Below are positions 44,397 through 51,207 of a stretch of 64,000 nt of DNA, piece by piece. The stretch lies in contig NC_003155.5 in the NCBI RefSeq assembly GCF_000009765.2, positions 3,782,001 to 3,846,000 on the forward strand. The letters are read 5' to 3'. Origin of the DNA: Streptomyces avermitilis MA-4680 = NBRC 14893 (lineage in GTDB: Bacteria > Actinomycetota > Actinomycetes > Streptomycetales > Streptomycetaceae). Numbering within the stretch: position 1 is the first letter of the stretch; every line of letters starts with the position of its first letter. A program made the translations under genes and the position numbers. The notes under the pieces are model-generated. The model was not told the origin of the DNA, made no database searches, and was given only the letters and a program-made list of their open reading frames with translations.

Positions 44397-46073
44397 TCAG
44401 ACCTCGTACGGCTGGACGACGATGAAATTGCCGGGCGCGCCGCGGAACTGGAGGTTCACGCTCTCGCCGGTGTCGCCGGGGTAGGCGTTGCGGCGCATCC
44501 GCACCTGGCTGGAGACGATCACCTGGGAGGCCGCGGACCAGGCGACGACGGCGTTGCAGTCGGCGAACGTCGTCGGCGTCACAGGCAGCACGACCGGCGC
44601 GCCGTGCGTCTTCACGACGATCGTGCCGGTCCCCTGGAACTGCATCGTGAACAGCGCGCCCCCGGGGATGCCGTGTCCCTCGATGCGACGGACCTCGTAC
44701 TGGAGGGACTCGTCGAAGGCGAGGACGTTCTCCGCGGAGACGCAGATCGCGTCGCCCTGGAGCTCGATGGGGTGCACATGGGTGGCGTTGTCGGCGAGGA
44801 ACACCTGGCCCTGGCCGGTACAGCGCATGAGCTGCATCTCCTGGCCGGTGGCATTGCCCGTGATCCGGCCGGCGAAGCCCGCGCCCTTGTAGCTGAACTC
44901 GACCTTGCCCTGGTAGAGCACCATGCTGCCCTGCCGCGCCAGCACCGGCTGGCCGCCGATGCCGAGGTCGACGCGGATCAGCTTCTTGTTCTGCTGCGTC
45001 CAGCGCTGACCGGTGGGCGTCTCCTTGAAGACCGACAGCGCGGCGGCCACACCGGCACCGCCCTGCGGGGCGCCCTGGGGAACGCCGTACGGGGACGGGG
45101 CACCGGACTGACCCGGGTACTGACCGGGCGGCACCTGCCCCGGAACCTGGCCGTACTGCGGCTGCTGGCCGTAGCCGGGGGGCGCGCCCGGGGGTTGCTG
45201 GCCGTAGCCGGGCGGCATCGGGGCGGTCTGGCCGGGAGGCTGCTGTCCGTATCCCGGCGGCGGACCCGGCTGCCCGGGAGGCTGTGCGTACGGTGCGGGA
45301 CCCGGCGGCGGGACAGTGCCGCCCGGCGGGGTGTGCAGGGGCCCGACGATGGTCGGCGCGGCGTGCACGGAGGGTGCGGGCGCCGGGGCGGGAGGCGGCG
45401 TGGGCCCCGGGGGCGGCGTGAACCCCTGGGCGGGCTGCGGCGCCGGGGCGGGAGCGGGAGCGGGAGCGGCCGGGGCGCCGAACGCGGGCGGCGCGAACGA
45501 AGGCGCGGCACCGGACTGCGTCTGTGCCGGAACAGCCGGCTCCTCCTCGGCGACCTCTCCGCCGAAGTTCTTCAGCAGCGCGTCGAGGCCGCCGTCGAAG
45601 CCCTGGCCGACGGCGGCGAACCGCCAGACGTCCTTCAGATAGAAGTCGCCCAGCATCACGGCACGCTCGGTGGAGAACTCCGAACCGGTGAAGGAGTAGC
45701 GGGCCACTTCCTCACCGCCCGCGACGATACGGAGGTAACCGGGGGCGACCTGCGACATCTGCCCGGCGCCGTCGAGCGTCGCCGTGAAGGACAGCTTCTG
45801 GATCTGCGGCGGGATCCGGTCGAGCGTCACACGGAAGGACTCCGTGTCGCCCGCCTGGGCGCCGAGCAGTTGGATGGACTCCTCGGGGGTCTTCGGCTGG
45901 TTGAAGAAGATGAAGTACCGGTCGTCCGAGAGCCGCTCCTCGGCGTCCAGACCGAAGCAGCTGATGTCGAACGTCAGTCCGGGGCCGGTGATCTGCACGC
46001 CTACGTACAGATCGGTGCCCGCGGTGAGGTCACTGATCTTGGCCTTGTGGCCGCGTTGGAATTCCCTGGCCAT
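44397..46073 (-). CDS. TerD-AIM24 fusion protein (first of three)
   Basis: The 558-aa protein joins two domains. Residues of about 1-185 are TerD-like: FQRGHKAKISDLTAGTDLYVGVQITG, FDISCFGLDAEERLSDDRYFIFFNQPKTPEESIQ and ERAVMLGDFYLKDVWRFAAVGQGFDGGLDALLKNFGGE, the calcium-binding fold of tellurium-resistance proteins. Residues of about 190-345 are a Pro/Gly/Gln linker with PPGYGQQPPG repeats. The C-terminal 210 residues are an AIM24 domain (ARQGSMVLYQGKVEFSYKG). It heads the AIM24 operon. The combination suggests a metal- or stress-linked membrane scaffold. Confidence 0.9.
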   Translation of the reverse strand: MAREFQRGHKAKISDLTAGTDLYVGVQITGPGLTFDISCFGLDAEERLSDDRYFIFFNQPKTPEESIQLLGAQAGDTESFRVTLDRIPPQIQKLSFTATLDGAGQMSQVAPGYLRIVAGGEEVARYSFTGSEFSTERAVMLGDFYLKDVWRFAAVGQGFDGGLDALLKNFGGEVAEEEPAVPAQTQSGAAPSFAPPAFGAPAAPAPAPAPAPQPAQGFTPPPGPTPPPAPAPAPSVHAAPTIVGPLHTPPGGTVPPPGPAPYAQPPGQPGPPPGYGQQPPGQTAPMPPGYGQQPPGAPPGYGQQPQYGQVPGQVPPGQYPGQSGAPSPYGVPQGAPQGGAGVAAALSVFKETPTGQRWTQQNKKLIRVDLGIGGQPVLARQGSMVLYQGKVEFSYKGAGFAGRITGNATGQEMQLMRCTGQGQVFLADNATHVHPIELQGDAICVSAENVLAFDESLQYEVRRIEGHGIPGGALFTMQFQGTGTIVVKTHGAPVVLPVTPTTFADCNAVVAWSAASQVIVSSQVRMRRNAYPGDTGESVNLQFRGAPGNFIVVQPYEV

Positions 46074-46198
46074 GCGTAACGACCGTCCCCCATCCCGAAT
46101 GCGAGTGCGTCGCGTCAGGCTAACGGCAAACTCCGGGAGCGGACGAAGCCGGTACAGACCCGGTACACAACCGCCTCTTCACGGGGCGATCGGAGGTC

Positions 46199-46795
46199 CT
46201 ACTCGGCGCCCGGGGCGGGCTGGTGCGGCAGCCGGTCGGCGGCGACCACCCCTTCAAGGTAGCCGCGAGCACGCTCCGTACGCGGATACGCCTCCAGCAG
46301 CCGCCAGAAACGCGGCCCGTGCCCGGGCACGAGCAGATGTGCGAGCTCGTGCAGCAGGACGTAGTCGACGACGTACTCGGGCATGCCCTGCAAGCGGTGC
46401 GAGAGGCGAATGCTGCCCTCGGACGGGGTGCACGAACCCCAGCGCGTGTTCTGATTGGTGACCCAGCGGACCGCGGTGGGCCGGGCGCGGCCGTCGAAGT
46501 ACTGGAGCGACAGACGCTCGGCCCGCTCGGCCAGCTCGGCGTCGCCGAGCCGCCGCTTGCTCTCCTGGGCGGCCAGCTTGTCGAGCATGACGGTCACCCA
46601 GCGCTGTTCCTCCGCCTCGGACATACGGGCGGGGATGAGCACGACGGTGCGATCGCCCTCGCGGTACGCGGAGACCGTTCTGCGACGTCGCGCGCTCCTG
46701 CGAACCTCGATCGCGCTCGCCCCCGAGCCGCTTGGCGGCTGGCTCGTCGTGCTGCGCTGTGGTTTTGCGGCGCGGTGCAGTGGGTCGGCGGGCAC
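46199..46795 (-). CDS. YgjP-like (DUF45/M48-type) metallopeptidase
   Basis: The 198-aa protein has the zinc motif HELAHLLVPGHGPRFW (H-E-x2-H plus a downstream H, F-W), and TRWGSCTPSEGSIRLSHRL upstream of it, which is diagnostic of the YgjP family. The first 40 residues are basic and low-complexity. The start at 46795 (MPADPLHRAAKPQ) is uncertain; a downstream in-frame start is possible. The protein is cytoplasmic with unknown substrate. It stands divergent from the ThiF-like gene. Confidence 0.88.
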   Translation of the reverse strand: MPADPLHRAAKPQRSTTSQPPSGSGASAIEVRRSARRRRTVSAYREGDRTVVLIPARMSEAEEQRWVTVMLDKLAAQESKRRLGDAELAERAERLSLQYFDGRARPTAVRWVTNQNTRWGSCTPSEGSIRLSHRLQGMPEYVVDYVLLHELAHLLVPGHGPRFWRLLEAYPRTERARGYLEGVVAADRLPHQPAPGAE

Positions 46796-47012
46796 GCCCC
46801 GACGTTACCCGCTGCACACGGGGGAAGTCCCGCCTCTGGGACGGTTCCGTGGCGATCCGCACCCTGTGCGCTCGATTTGTACGACGAACGCCACCGCCTG
46901 TGGACAACTTTCGGCACGTCCCGAGCGGGCCGGGCATGCTGGCACTCGTCGGCGGAGCAGCACAGAGCCCCACCGACACACGGGGACGTTCTACGGGCTA
47001 CGGGGGCCGTTC

Positions 47013-48236
47013 ATGCATCCGATGGTGAAACCCGCGCTGCGGCGCGGCTGGCGGGATCTCAACACCGTGCAGTTCGGGATGGCACCCGCGCACGCCATGG
47101 TGCTGGGGCCGATGGACACGGCGACGGGCAGTTTCCTGGCCCTGCTCGACGGCACACGCGGGCTGCCGCTCCTGCGAGAGGAGGGACGCAGGATGGGGCT
47201 GCCCGACGGCCATGTCGACGGACTGGTGGAGCGGCTGGCGGCCTCGGGGCTGCTGGACGACGCGACGGGCGGGGGCCCGGGCGCCGACGCCTTGCGCGGA
47301 AAGGGGGCCGTCCTGGACCGGCTCCGCCCCGATCTGGCGTCCCTGTCCCTGGTCGCCCGCGCACCGGGGGCGGGGATTCAGCGGCTGGCCGCCCGTCGCT
47401 CCCTGCGGGTGCAGGTAAGGGGCGCGGGCCGGGTGGGTGTCGTCCTCGCCTCGCTGCTGGCGGGCGCCGGCGTGGGCGAGGTCGACGTACAGGACACGGG
47501 CCGTGTCGAGCCGTGGGACGTGGCCCCTGGCGGACTGCCCGCCGAGTCGATCGGCGAGCGCAGAAACGAGGCGGCCCGGCGGGCCGTGCGGAGTGCGGCA
47601 CCGGAGCGGCCCCCGCGACAGGAGCGTGCCTCGCGCAGGACCACCGCGGGCGCAGCGGACCCCGGTCTCTCGCTGGTGATCCTCACTCCACGCGACGGCC
47701 TGGGCATCCACGCCCCGGACCCGGCCGCCGCCGAGCCACTCATCACTTCGGGCACACCGCATCTCTACGCCGGAGTCGTGGAGGGCACGGGAGTGGTCGG
47801 CCCCTTCGTCCTGCCCGGCGAGTCGGGCTGCGCGGGCTGCCTGGACCAGGGGCGCGCCGACCGGGACCGGACGTGGCCGCGCCTGGTCGCCCAGTGGCGC
47901 TCCGGACGGCCCCGTCAGGTGCAGGCGTGCGACGTGGCGCTGGCGACCGCTGTCGCGGGTGTCGCCGCCGGGCACGCGCTCGCCTTCCTCGACGGGGAAC
48001 TGCCGTCGAGCGCGGGCGCGCGCTGGGAGACCTCCGTGCCCCGGCTCGACTGGCACGCCCGGCCCGTGTGGGCGCATCCCGCATGCTCCTGCGGCGCCGC
48101 GGAGAAAGGTAACGGAGAACACACCGCAAAGGAGGGGGAGCCGCACGAGACAATGGCGGAGCAACAGCCGTCGGCAGACTTGCCCCGCAAGGCACGCGCC
48201 GCACGGCTGTCTGGGACTTGGAGGGCGCATGTCTGA
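47013..48236 (+). CDS. ThiF/E1-like superfamily protein (TOMM-leader-type), orphan
   Basis: The 407-aa protein has an N-terminal winged-helix-like part (VDGLVERLAASGLLDD) and a ThiF-like domain. The nucleotide-binding loop is VRGAGRVGVVLASLLAGAGVGEVDVQD (GAGRVG 137-142). Two cysteine pairs, C273-x2-C276 and C358-x-C360, match the structural zinc site of E1-like enzymes. It resembles the E1-like proteins paired with YcaO in azole-peptide synthesis, but there is no YcaO or precursor gene here. The 3' end overlaps the ABC1-kinase gene by 8 bp, so the two probably work together. The activity is not known. Confidence 0.82.
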   Translation: MHPMVKPALRRGWRDLNTVQFGMAPAHAMVLGPMDTATGSFLALLDGTRGLPLLREEGRRMGLPDGHVDGLVERLAASGLLDDATGGGPGADALRGKGAVLDRLRPDLASLSLVARAPGAGIQRLAARRSLRVQVRGAGRVGVVLASLLAGAGVGEVDVQDTGRVEPWDVAPGGLPAESIGERRNEAARRAVRSAAPERPPRQERASRRTTAGAADPGLSLVILTPRDGLGIHAPDPAAAEPLITSGTPHLYAGVVEGTGVVGPFVLPGESGCAGCLDQGRADRDRTWPRLVAQWRSGRPRQVQACDVALATAVAGVAAGHALAFLDGELPSSAGARWETSVPRLDWHARPVWAHPACSCGAAEKGNGEHTAKEGEPHETMAEQQPSADLPRKARAARLSGTWRAHV

Positions 48237-49584
48237 TCTTCCCCGGAAGGCGGTCACCCGTACCGCCAAGCTCGCCGCGCTCCCGCTCGGCTTCGCCGGG
48301 CGGGCGACCTGGGGGCTTGGCAAACGGATCGGCGGGAAGTCGGCGGAGATCGTCGGCCGGGAGCTCCAACAGCGCACGGCGGAGCAGCTGTTCAAGGTGC
48401 TCGGCGAGCTGAAGGGCGGCGCGATGAAGTTCGGGCAGGCGCTGTCCGTCTTCGAGTCGGCACTGCCCGAGGAGGTCGCCGGGCCCTACCGCGCGGCACT
48501 GACGAAGCTTCAGGAAGCGGCCCCGCCGATGCCGACCCGCACGGTGCACGCCGTGCTTCAGGAGCGGCTCGGCGAGGACTGGCAGGAGCTGTTCCTGGAG
48601 TTCGAGGACAAGCCGTCGGCTGCGGCCTCGATCGGCCAGGTACACCGCGGGGTGTGGCACGACGGCCGTGAGGTCGCGGTCAAGGTCCAGTATCCGGGTG
48701 CGGGCGAGGCCCTGCTCTCCGACCTCAACCAACTCAGCCGTTTCGCGCGCCTGTTGGGCCCGTTGATCCCGGGCATGGACATCAAGCCGCTGATCACGGA
48801 GCTGCGCGATCGGGTGTCGGAGGAGCTGGACTACGCCCTGGAGGCGCAGGCCCAGCTGGCGCACGCGGAGGAGTTCGCCGACGACCCCGATGTCGTGGTC
48901 CCGGCGGTGGTGCACCAGAGCGAGCAGATCCTGGTGACCGAGTGGATCGACGGCATACCGCTGTCGGAGGTGATCGCCGACGGCACCCAGGAGCAACGCG
49001 ACCGCGCCGGCCAGCTCCTGGCCCGCTTCCTCTTCTCCGGGCCCGCCCGCACGGGACTCCTGCACGCCGATCCGCATCCGGGCAACTTCCGGCTGTTGCC
49101 CGACGGCTTCGACGAGAAGGCCGGCTGGCGCCTGGGCGTCCTGGACTTCGGCACGGTCGACCGCCTGCCGGGCGGCCTGCCGACCCCGATCGGCGACTCC
49201 CTGCGCATGACCCTGGACGGCGATGCCGAGTCCGTCTACGAGCTGCTCCGCGAGGAGGGCTTCGTCAAGGAGTCCATAGAGCTGGACCCCGACGCCGTCC
49301 TGGACTACCTGCTGCCGATCATCGAACCGGCCCAGGCCGACGAGTTCACCTTCACGCGGGGCTGGATGCGCAGCCAGGCGGCCCGGATCGCCGACCCGCG
49401 CTCCCCCGCGCACCAGTTGGGAAAGCAGCTGAACCTGCCCCCGGCGTACCTCCTGATACACCGCGTCACCCTCAGCACCATCGGCGTCCTGTGCCAGCTG
49501 GGCGCCACCGTGCGGCTGCGGGACGAACTGGAGGAGTGGCTGCCGGGCTTCCTGCTGGAGGAGGAGTCGGCCGCGGAGGCGTGA
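48229..49584 (+). CDS. ABC1/UbiB-family atypical kinase
   Basis: The 451-aa protein has all UbiB-family blocks: the KxGQ motif LKGGAMKFGQALS (61-73), the Ala-rich loop KPSAAASIGQVHRG, VAVKVQYPG with the ATP lysine, HADPHPGNF and LDFGTVDRL. UbiB/ADCK proteins are ATPases or kinases linked to isoprenoid-quinone metabolism. There is no C-terminal membrane helix pair of the UbiB type here. It overlaps the ThiF-like gene by 8 bp. Substrate unknown. Confidence 0.92.
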   Translation: MSDLPRKAVTRTAKLAALPLGFAGRATWGLGKRIGGKSAEIVGRELQQRTAEQLFKVLGELKGGAMKFGQALSVFESALPEEVAGPYRAALTKLQEAAPPMPTRTVHAVLQERLGEDWQELFLEFEDKPSAAASIGQVHRGVWHDGREVAVKVQYPGAGEALLSDLNQLSRFARLLGPLIPGMDIKPLITELRDRVSEELDYALEAQAQLAHAEEFADDPDVVVPAVVHQSEQILVTEWIDGIPLSEVIADGTQEQRDRAGQLLARFLFSGPARTGLLHADPHPGNFRLLPDGFDEKAGWRLGVLDFGTVDRLPGGLPTPIGDSLRMTLDGDAESVYELLREEGFVKESIELDPDAVLDYLLPIIEPAQADEFTFTRGWMRSQAARIADPRSPAHQLGKQLNLPPAYLLIHRVTLSTIGVLCQLGATVRLRDELEEWLPGFLLEEESAAEA

Positions 49585-49795
49585 GCCGGGCGAGGGAGGG
49601 GGCCTACCACCGAGCCGAGTCCAGGCGCCCCTCGATCGCTCCGAGGTCGGCACGGGCGCAGCTGTCGTTGCGCGGCGTAGCCGCTGTGGTCACTGTCCCG
49701 GGCAAGACTCGTCATCTCGACATCTCGTCGCTCGTCGCCTCGTCGCCTCGTCGACGATGTCTCCGTGACCGGTGGTTCGGGCGGCCGAACGCACG

Positions 49796-49828
49796 GCGGG
49801 GGCCGGTCCGTTCGGGACCGGCCCCCGC
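49796..49828 (-). terminator. Terminator of the wblC operon
   Basis: A 14-bp perfect stem (49796-49809 with 49815-49828) with a GTTCG loop follows the stop of the 107-aa gene by about 30 bp. Further out, 49720-49757 carries short CTCGTCGC repeats with no evident role. Confidence 0.8.
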
Positions 49829-49856
49829 GGGGGTTCCTGCTACCGACGTCCGTCGG

Positions 49857-50180
49857 TTACTGCATGACCGCCATGGCGAGCGCGCGGCGGGCGCGCATCG
49901 AGGCGCGCTCGGCCCGGCGCTGCATCCGGCGGGCCGTCGCCAGGCGCGTGGCCCGGCGTTCCTGCTCGGCCTCATGCAGTCGCTCGTGCATATGCGCACG
50001 AGCCAGGGCTTCTGGGATGAGTTGCATCTCTCGGGTCCTGTTCTGACGCGAGTCGTTCGCGCCGGTGGTGGTGAAGTCTGGGATCGCGGAGCCTGCGGGC
50101 TCGCCGGCGGACGGCTTCATCGGGGCCTGCTTCTTGGGGTCGTGCGTGAGGGGGCGGTCGATCGTTCCTGTGATGTTCAT
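49857..50180 (-). CDS. Small basic protein coupled to wblC, function unknown
   Basis: The 107-aa protein starts MNITGTIDRPLTHDPKKQAP, has an unstructured Gly/Ala middle, and ends in a long Arg/Ala/Glu amphipathic helix (HMHERLHEAEQERRATRLATARRMQRRAERASMRARRALAMA), probably a coiled coil that could bind nucleic acid or the ribosome. Its ATG overlaps the wblC stop by 4 bp (ATGA), so it is made with WblC. Together with a terminator just downstream this is a two-gene operon. Its role in antibiotic response is inferred only from location. Confidence 0.78.
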   Translation of the reverse strand: MNITGTIDRPLTHDPKKQAPMKPSAGEPAGSAIPDFTTTGANDSRQNRTREMQLIPEALARAHMHERLHEAEQERRATRLATARRMQRRAERASMRARRALAMAVMQ

Positions 50181-50545
50181 GCGGTGACCGGGTTCTTGCG
50201 CGGGCGGCCACGCGGCCGCTTCCGGGCGACGACGACACCCTGGACGAAGAGCTCGCCACCCCAGACGCCCCAGGGCTCACGCCGCTCCTTGGCGCCGGCG
50301 AGGCAGGCCTCGATGAGCGGGCAGGTGCGGCAGAGGGACTTGGCGTACTCGACATCGGCCGGCGACTCGGCGAAGAAGACCTCCGGGTCGTACGAGCGGC
50401 AGGGGACGGGTACGCCGAGGTTCTCGATGGCGTCGTCGAGCGCGGTGAGCGCGGTGAGCGGGATCAAGGTGGAGTCCTCCGTGAGGCCGGGCGGGGGGAT
50501 CGTTTCGGAAGGCGGTACGGACGGGGCGTGCGCTTCGAGTTGCAC
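50177..50545 (-). CDS. wblC: WhiB-family regulator WblC (WhiB7), antibiotic-resistance activator
   Basis: The 122-aa iron-sulfur transcription factor has cysteines C49, C72, C75 and C81 (C-x22-C-x2-C-x5-C) for a [4Fe-4S] cluster, the EPWGVWGGE turn (91-99) and a C-terminal AT-hook RPRGRPRKNP (110-119). The AT-hook marks the WhiB7/WblC class, which binds SigA region 4 and AT-rich DNA next to -35 elements to switch on intrinsic resistance to ribosome-targeting drugs. GTG 50545 is the start. The leader of about 600 nt holds an ORF and terminator (50655-51042) and an autoregulated promoter (51155-51196). Confidence 0.95.
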   Translation of the reverse strand: MQLEAHAPSVPPSETIPPPGLTEDSTLIPLTALTALDDAIENLGVPVPCRSYDPEVFFAESPADVEYAKSLCRTCPLIEACLAGAKERREPWGVWGGELFVQGVVVARKRPRGRPRKNPVTA

Positions 50546-50654
50546 GGTTGGTTTTCCTCGTCTGGTCGTTCCGGCCCTGTTGGGCCGGGTGGCGGCTGGT
50601 ACCGGGTTCTTTTCTTGTCCCGAGGCCCCTTCGCCCGTCTGTCCCCGGTGTTGG

Positions 50655-50700
50655 GGACAAACAGAAGGGCCGCGGATCCCGGGTGGGGTTCCGCGGCCCT
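50655..50700 (-). terminator. Attenuator-type intrinsic terminator in the wblC leader
   Basis: On the minus strand AGGGCCGCGGA (50700-50690) pairs with TCCGCGGCCCT (50676-50666), 11 bp, followed by TCTGTTTG. It sits 22 nt after the leader-ORF stop and about 120 nt before the wblC GTG. Just upstream, GGCCTGA (50750-50744) can pair with TCAGGCC (50716-50710) around the leader stop codon, a possible competing structure. Confidence 0.75.
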
Positions 50701-50721
50701 GAAGGCGCCGGCCTGAGTCGA

Positions 50722-51042
50722 TCAGGCTGGATCACTCCAGGGTTCAGGCCCACGGAAGGCCCACATCGTGTGGTGCTGCGTCGTCTGCTTCAGGGATCCG
50801 GCACCGGCCGCAAAGGCATAGGCATGCGCCTGTGCCACTACTGCTGCTTCCAGTGCCTTGGTCGGTCGCTCATTGCGCTCACGGATGGGAAGTTCCGCGA
50901 GAGACAGGGAGGACGCCGGCCGGGCGGCACGAATGCCGGACAGACCGGTCCCCAGGTTCGAGACGCCGGACATGCACAGGGAGACGACCGAGCGATCGGT
51001 CATTTTGACGGTGCTGATGGAGCTGGTGTTGATGCTGATCAC
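50722..51042 (-). CDS. Leader ORF of wblC (uORF)
   Basis: GTG 51042 lies 8 nt after GGAGG and opens a 106-codon frame: VISINTSSISTVKMTDRSVVS and onward to HTMWAFRGPEPWSDPA. It is inside the transcript from the wblC promoter, and its stop at 50722-50724 lies in a hairpin just before the attenuator terminator. whiB7/wblC leaders are known to carry a translated uORF that couples antibiotic-stalled ribosomes to antitermination. That it acts this way here is inferred; it could instead be a small independent gene. Confidence 0.6.
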   Translation of the reverse strand: MISINTSSISTVKMTDRSVVSLCMSGVSNLGTGLSGIRAARPASSLSLAELPIRERNERPTKALEAAVVAQAHAYAFAAGAGSLKQTTQHHTMWAFRGPEPWSDPA

Positions 51043-51154
51043 TGGAATCGCCTCCTCTCGGCGTCTCAAGGGACTGGCGGTGAGCCAGTCCGACGGCTAT
51101 TAAGTACAGCACGGAACCAGGGCTTCGGAGAAGGCCGCTGTTCCCGTGCCTAAG

Positions 51155-51196
51155 AACCTATGGGGATTGCTGGGGCATGCGCAAACTATTTTTTCG
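51155..51196 (-). promoter_or_regulatory. Autoregulated wblC promoter with AT-rich element
   Basis: Reading the minus strand, an AT-rich block CGAAAAAATAGT (51196-51185) lies directly upstream of -35 TTGCGC (51184-51179). An 18-bp spacer leads to -10 TAGGTT (51160-51155). An AT-rich patch touching the -35 is the known landmark of WhiB7/WblC-activated promoters. Confidence 0.85.
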
Positions 51197-51207
51197 ACGA
51201 GTTTGCA

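Noticed and set aside
47013..49584. Thiazole/oxazole-modified peptide (RiPP) cluster
   Set aside because: Only an E1-like protein is present; no YcaO cyclodehydratase, precursor peptide, dehydrogenase or transporter is nearby.
49720..49757. CTCGTCGC short repeats as a CRISPR-like array
   Set aside because: Units are 8-9 bp with no spacers and no cas genes; this is simple-sequence DNA between genes.
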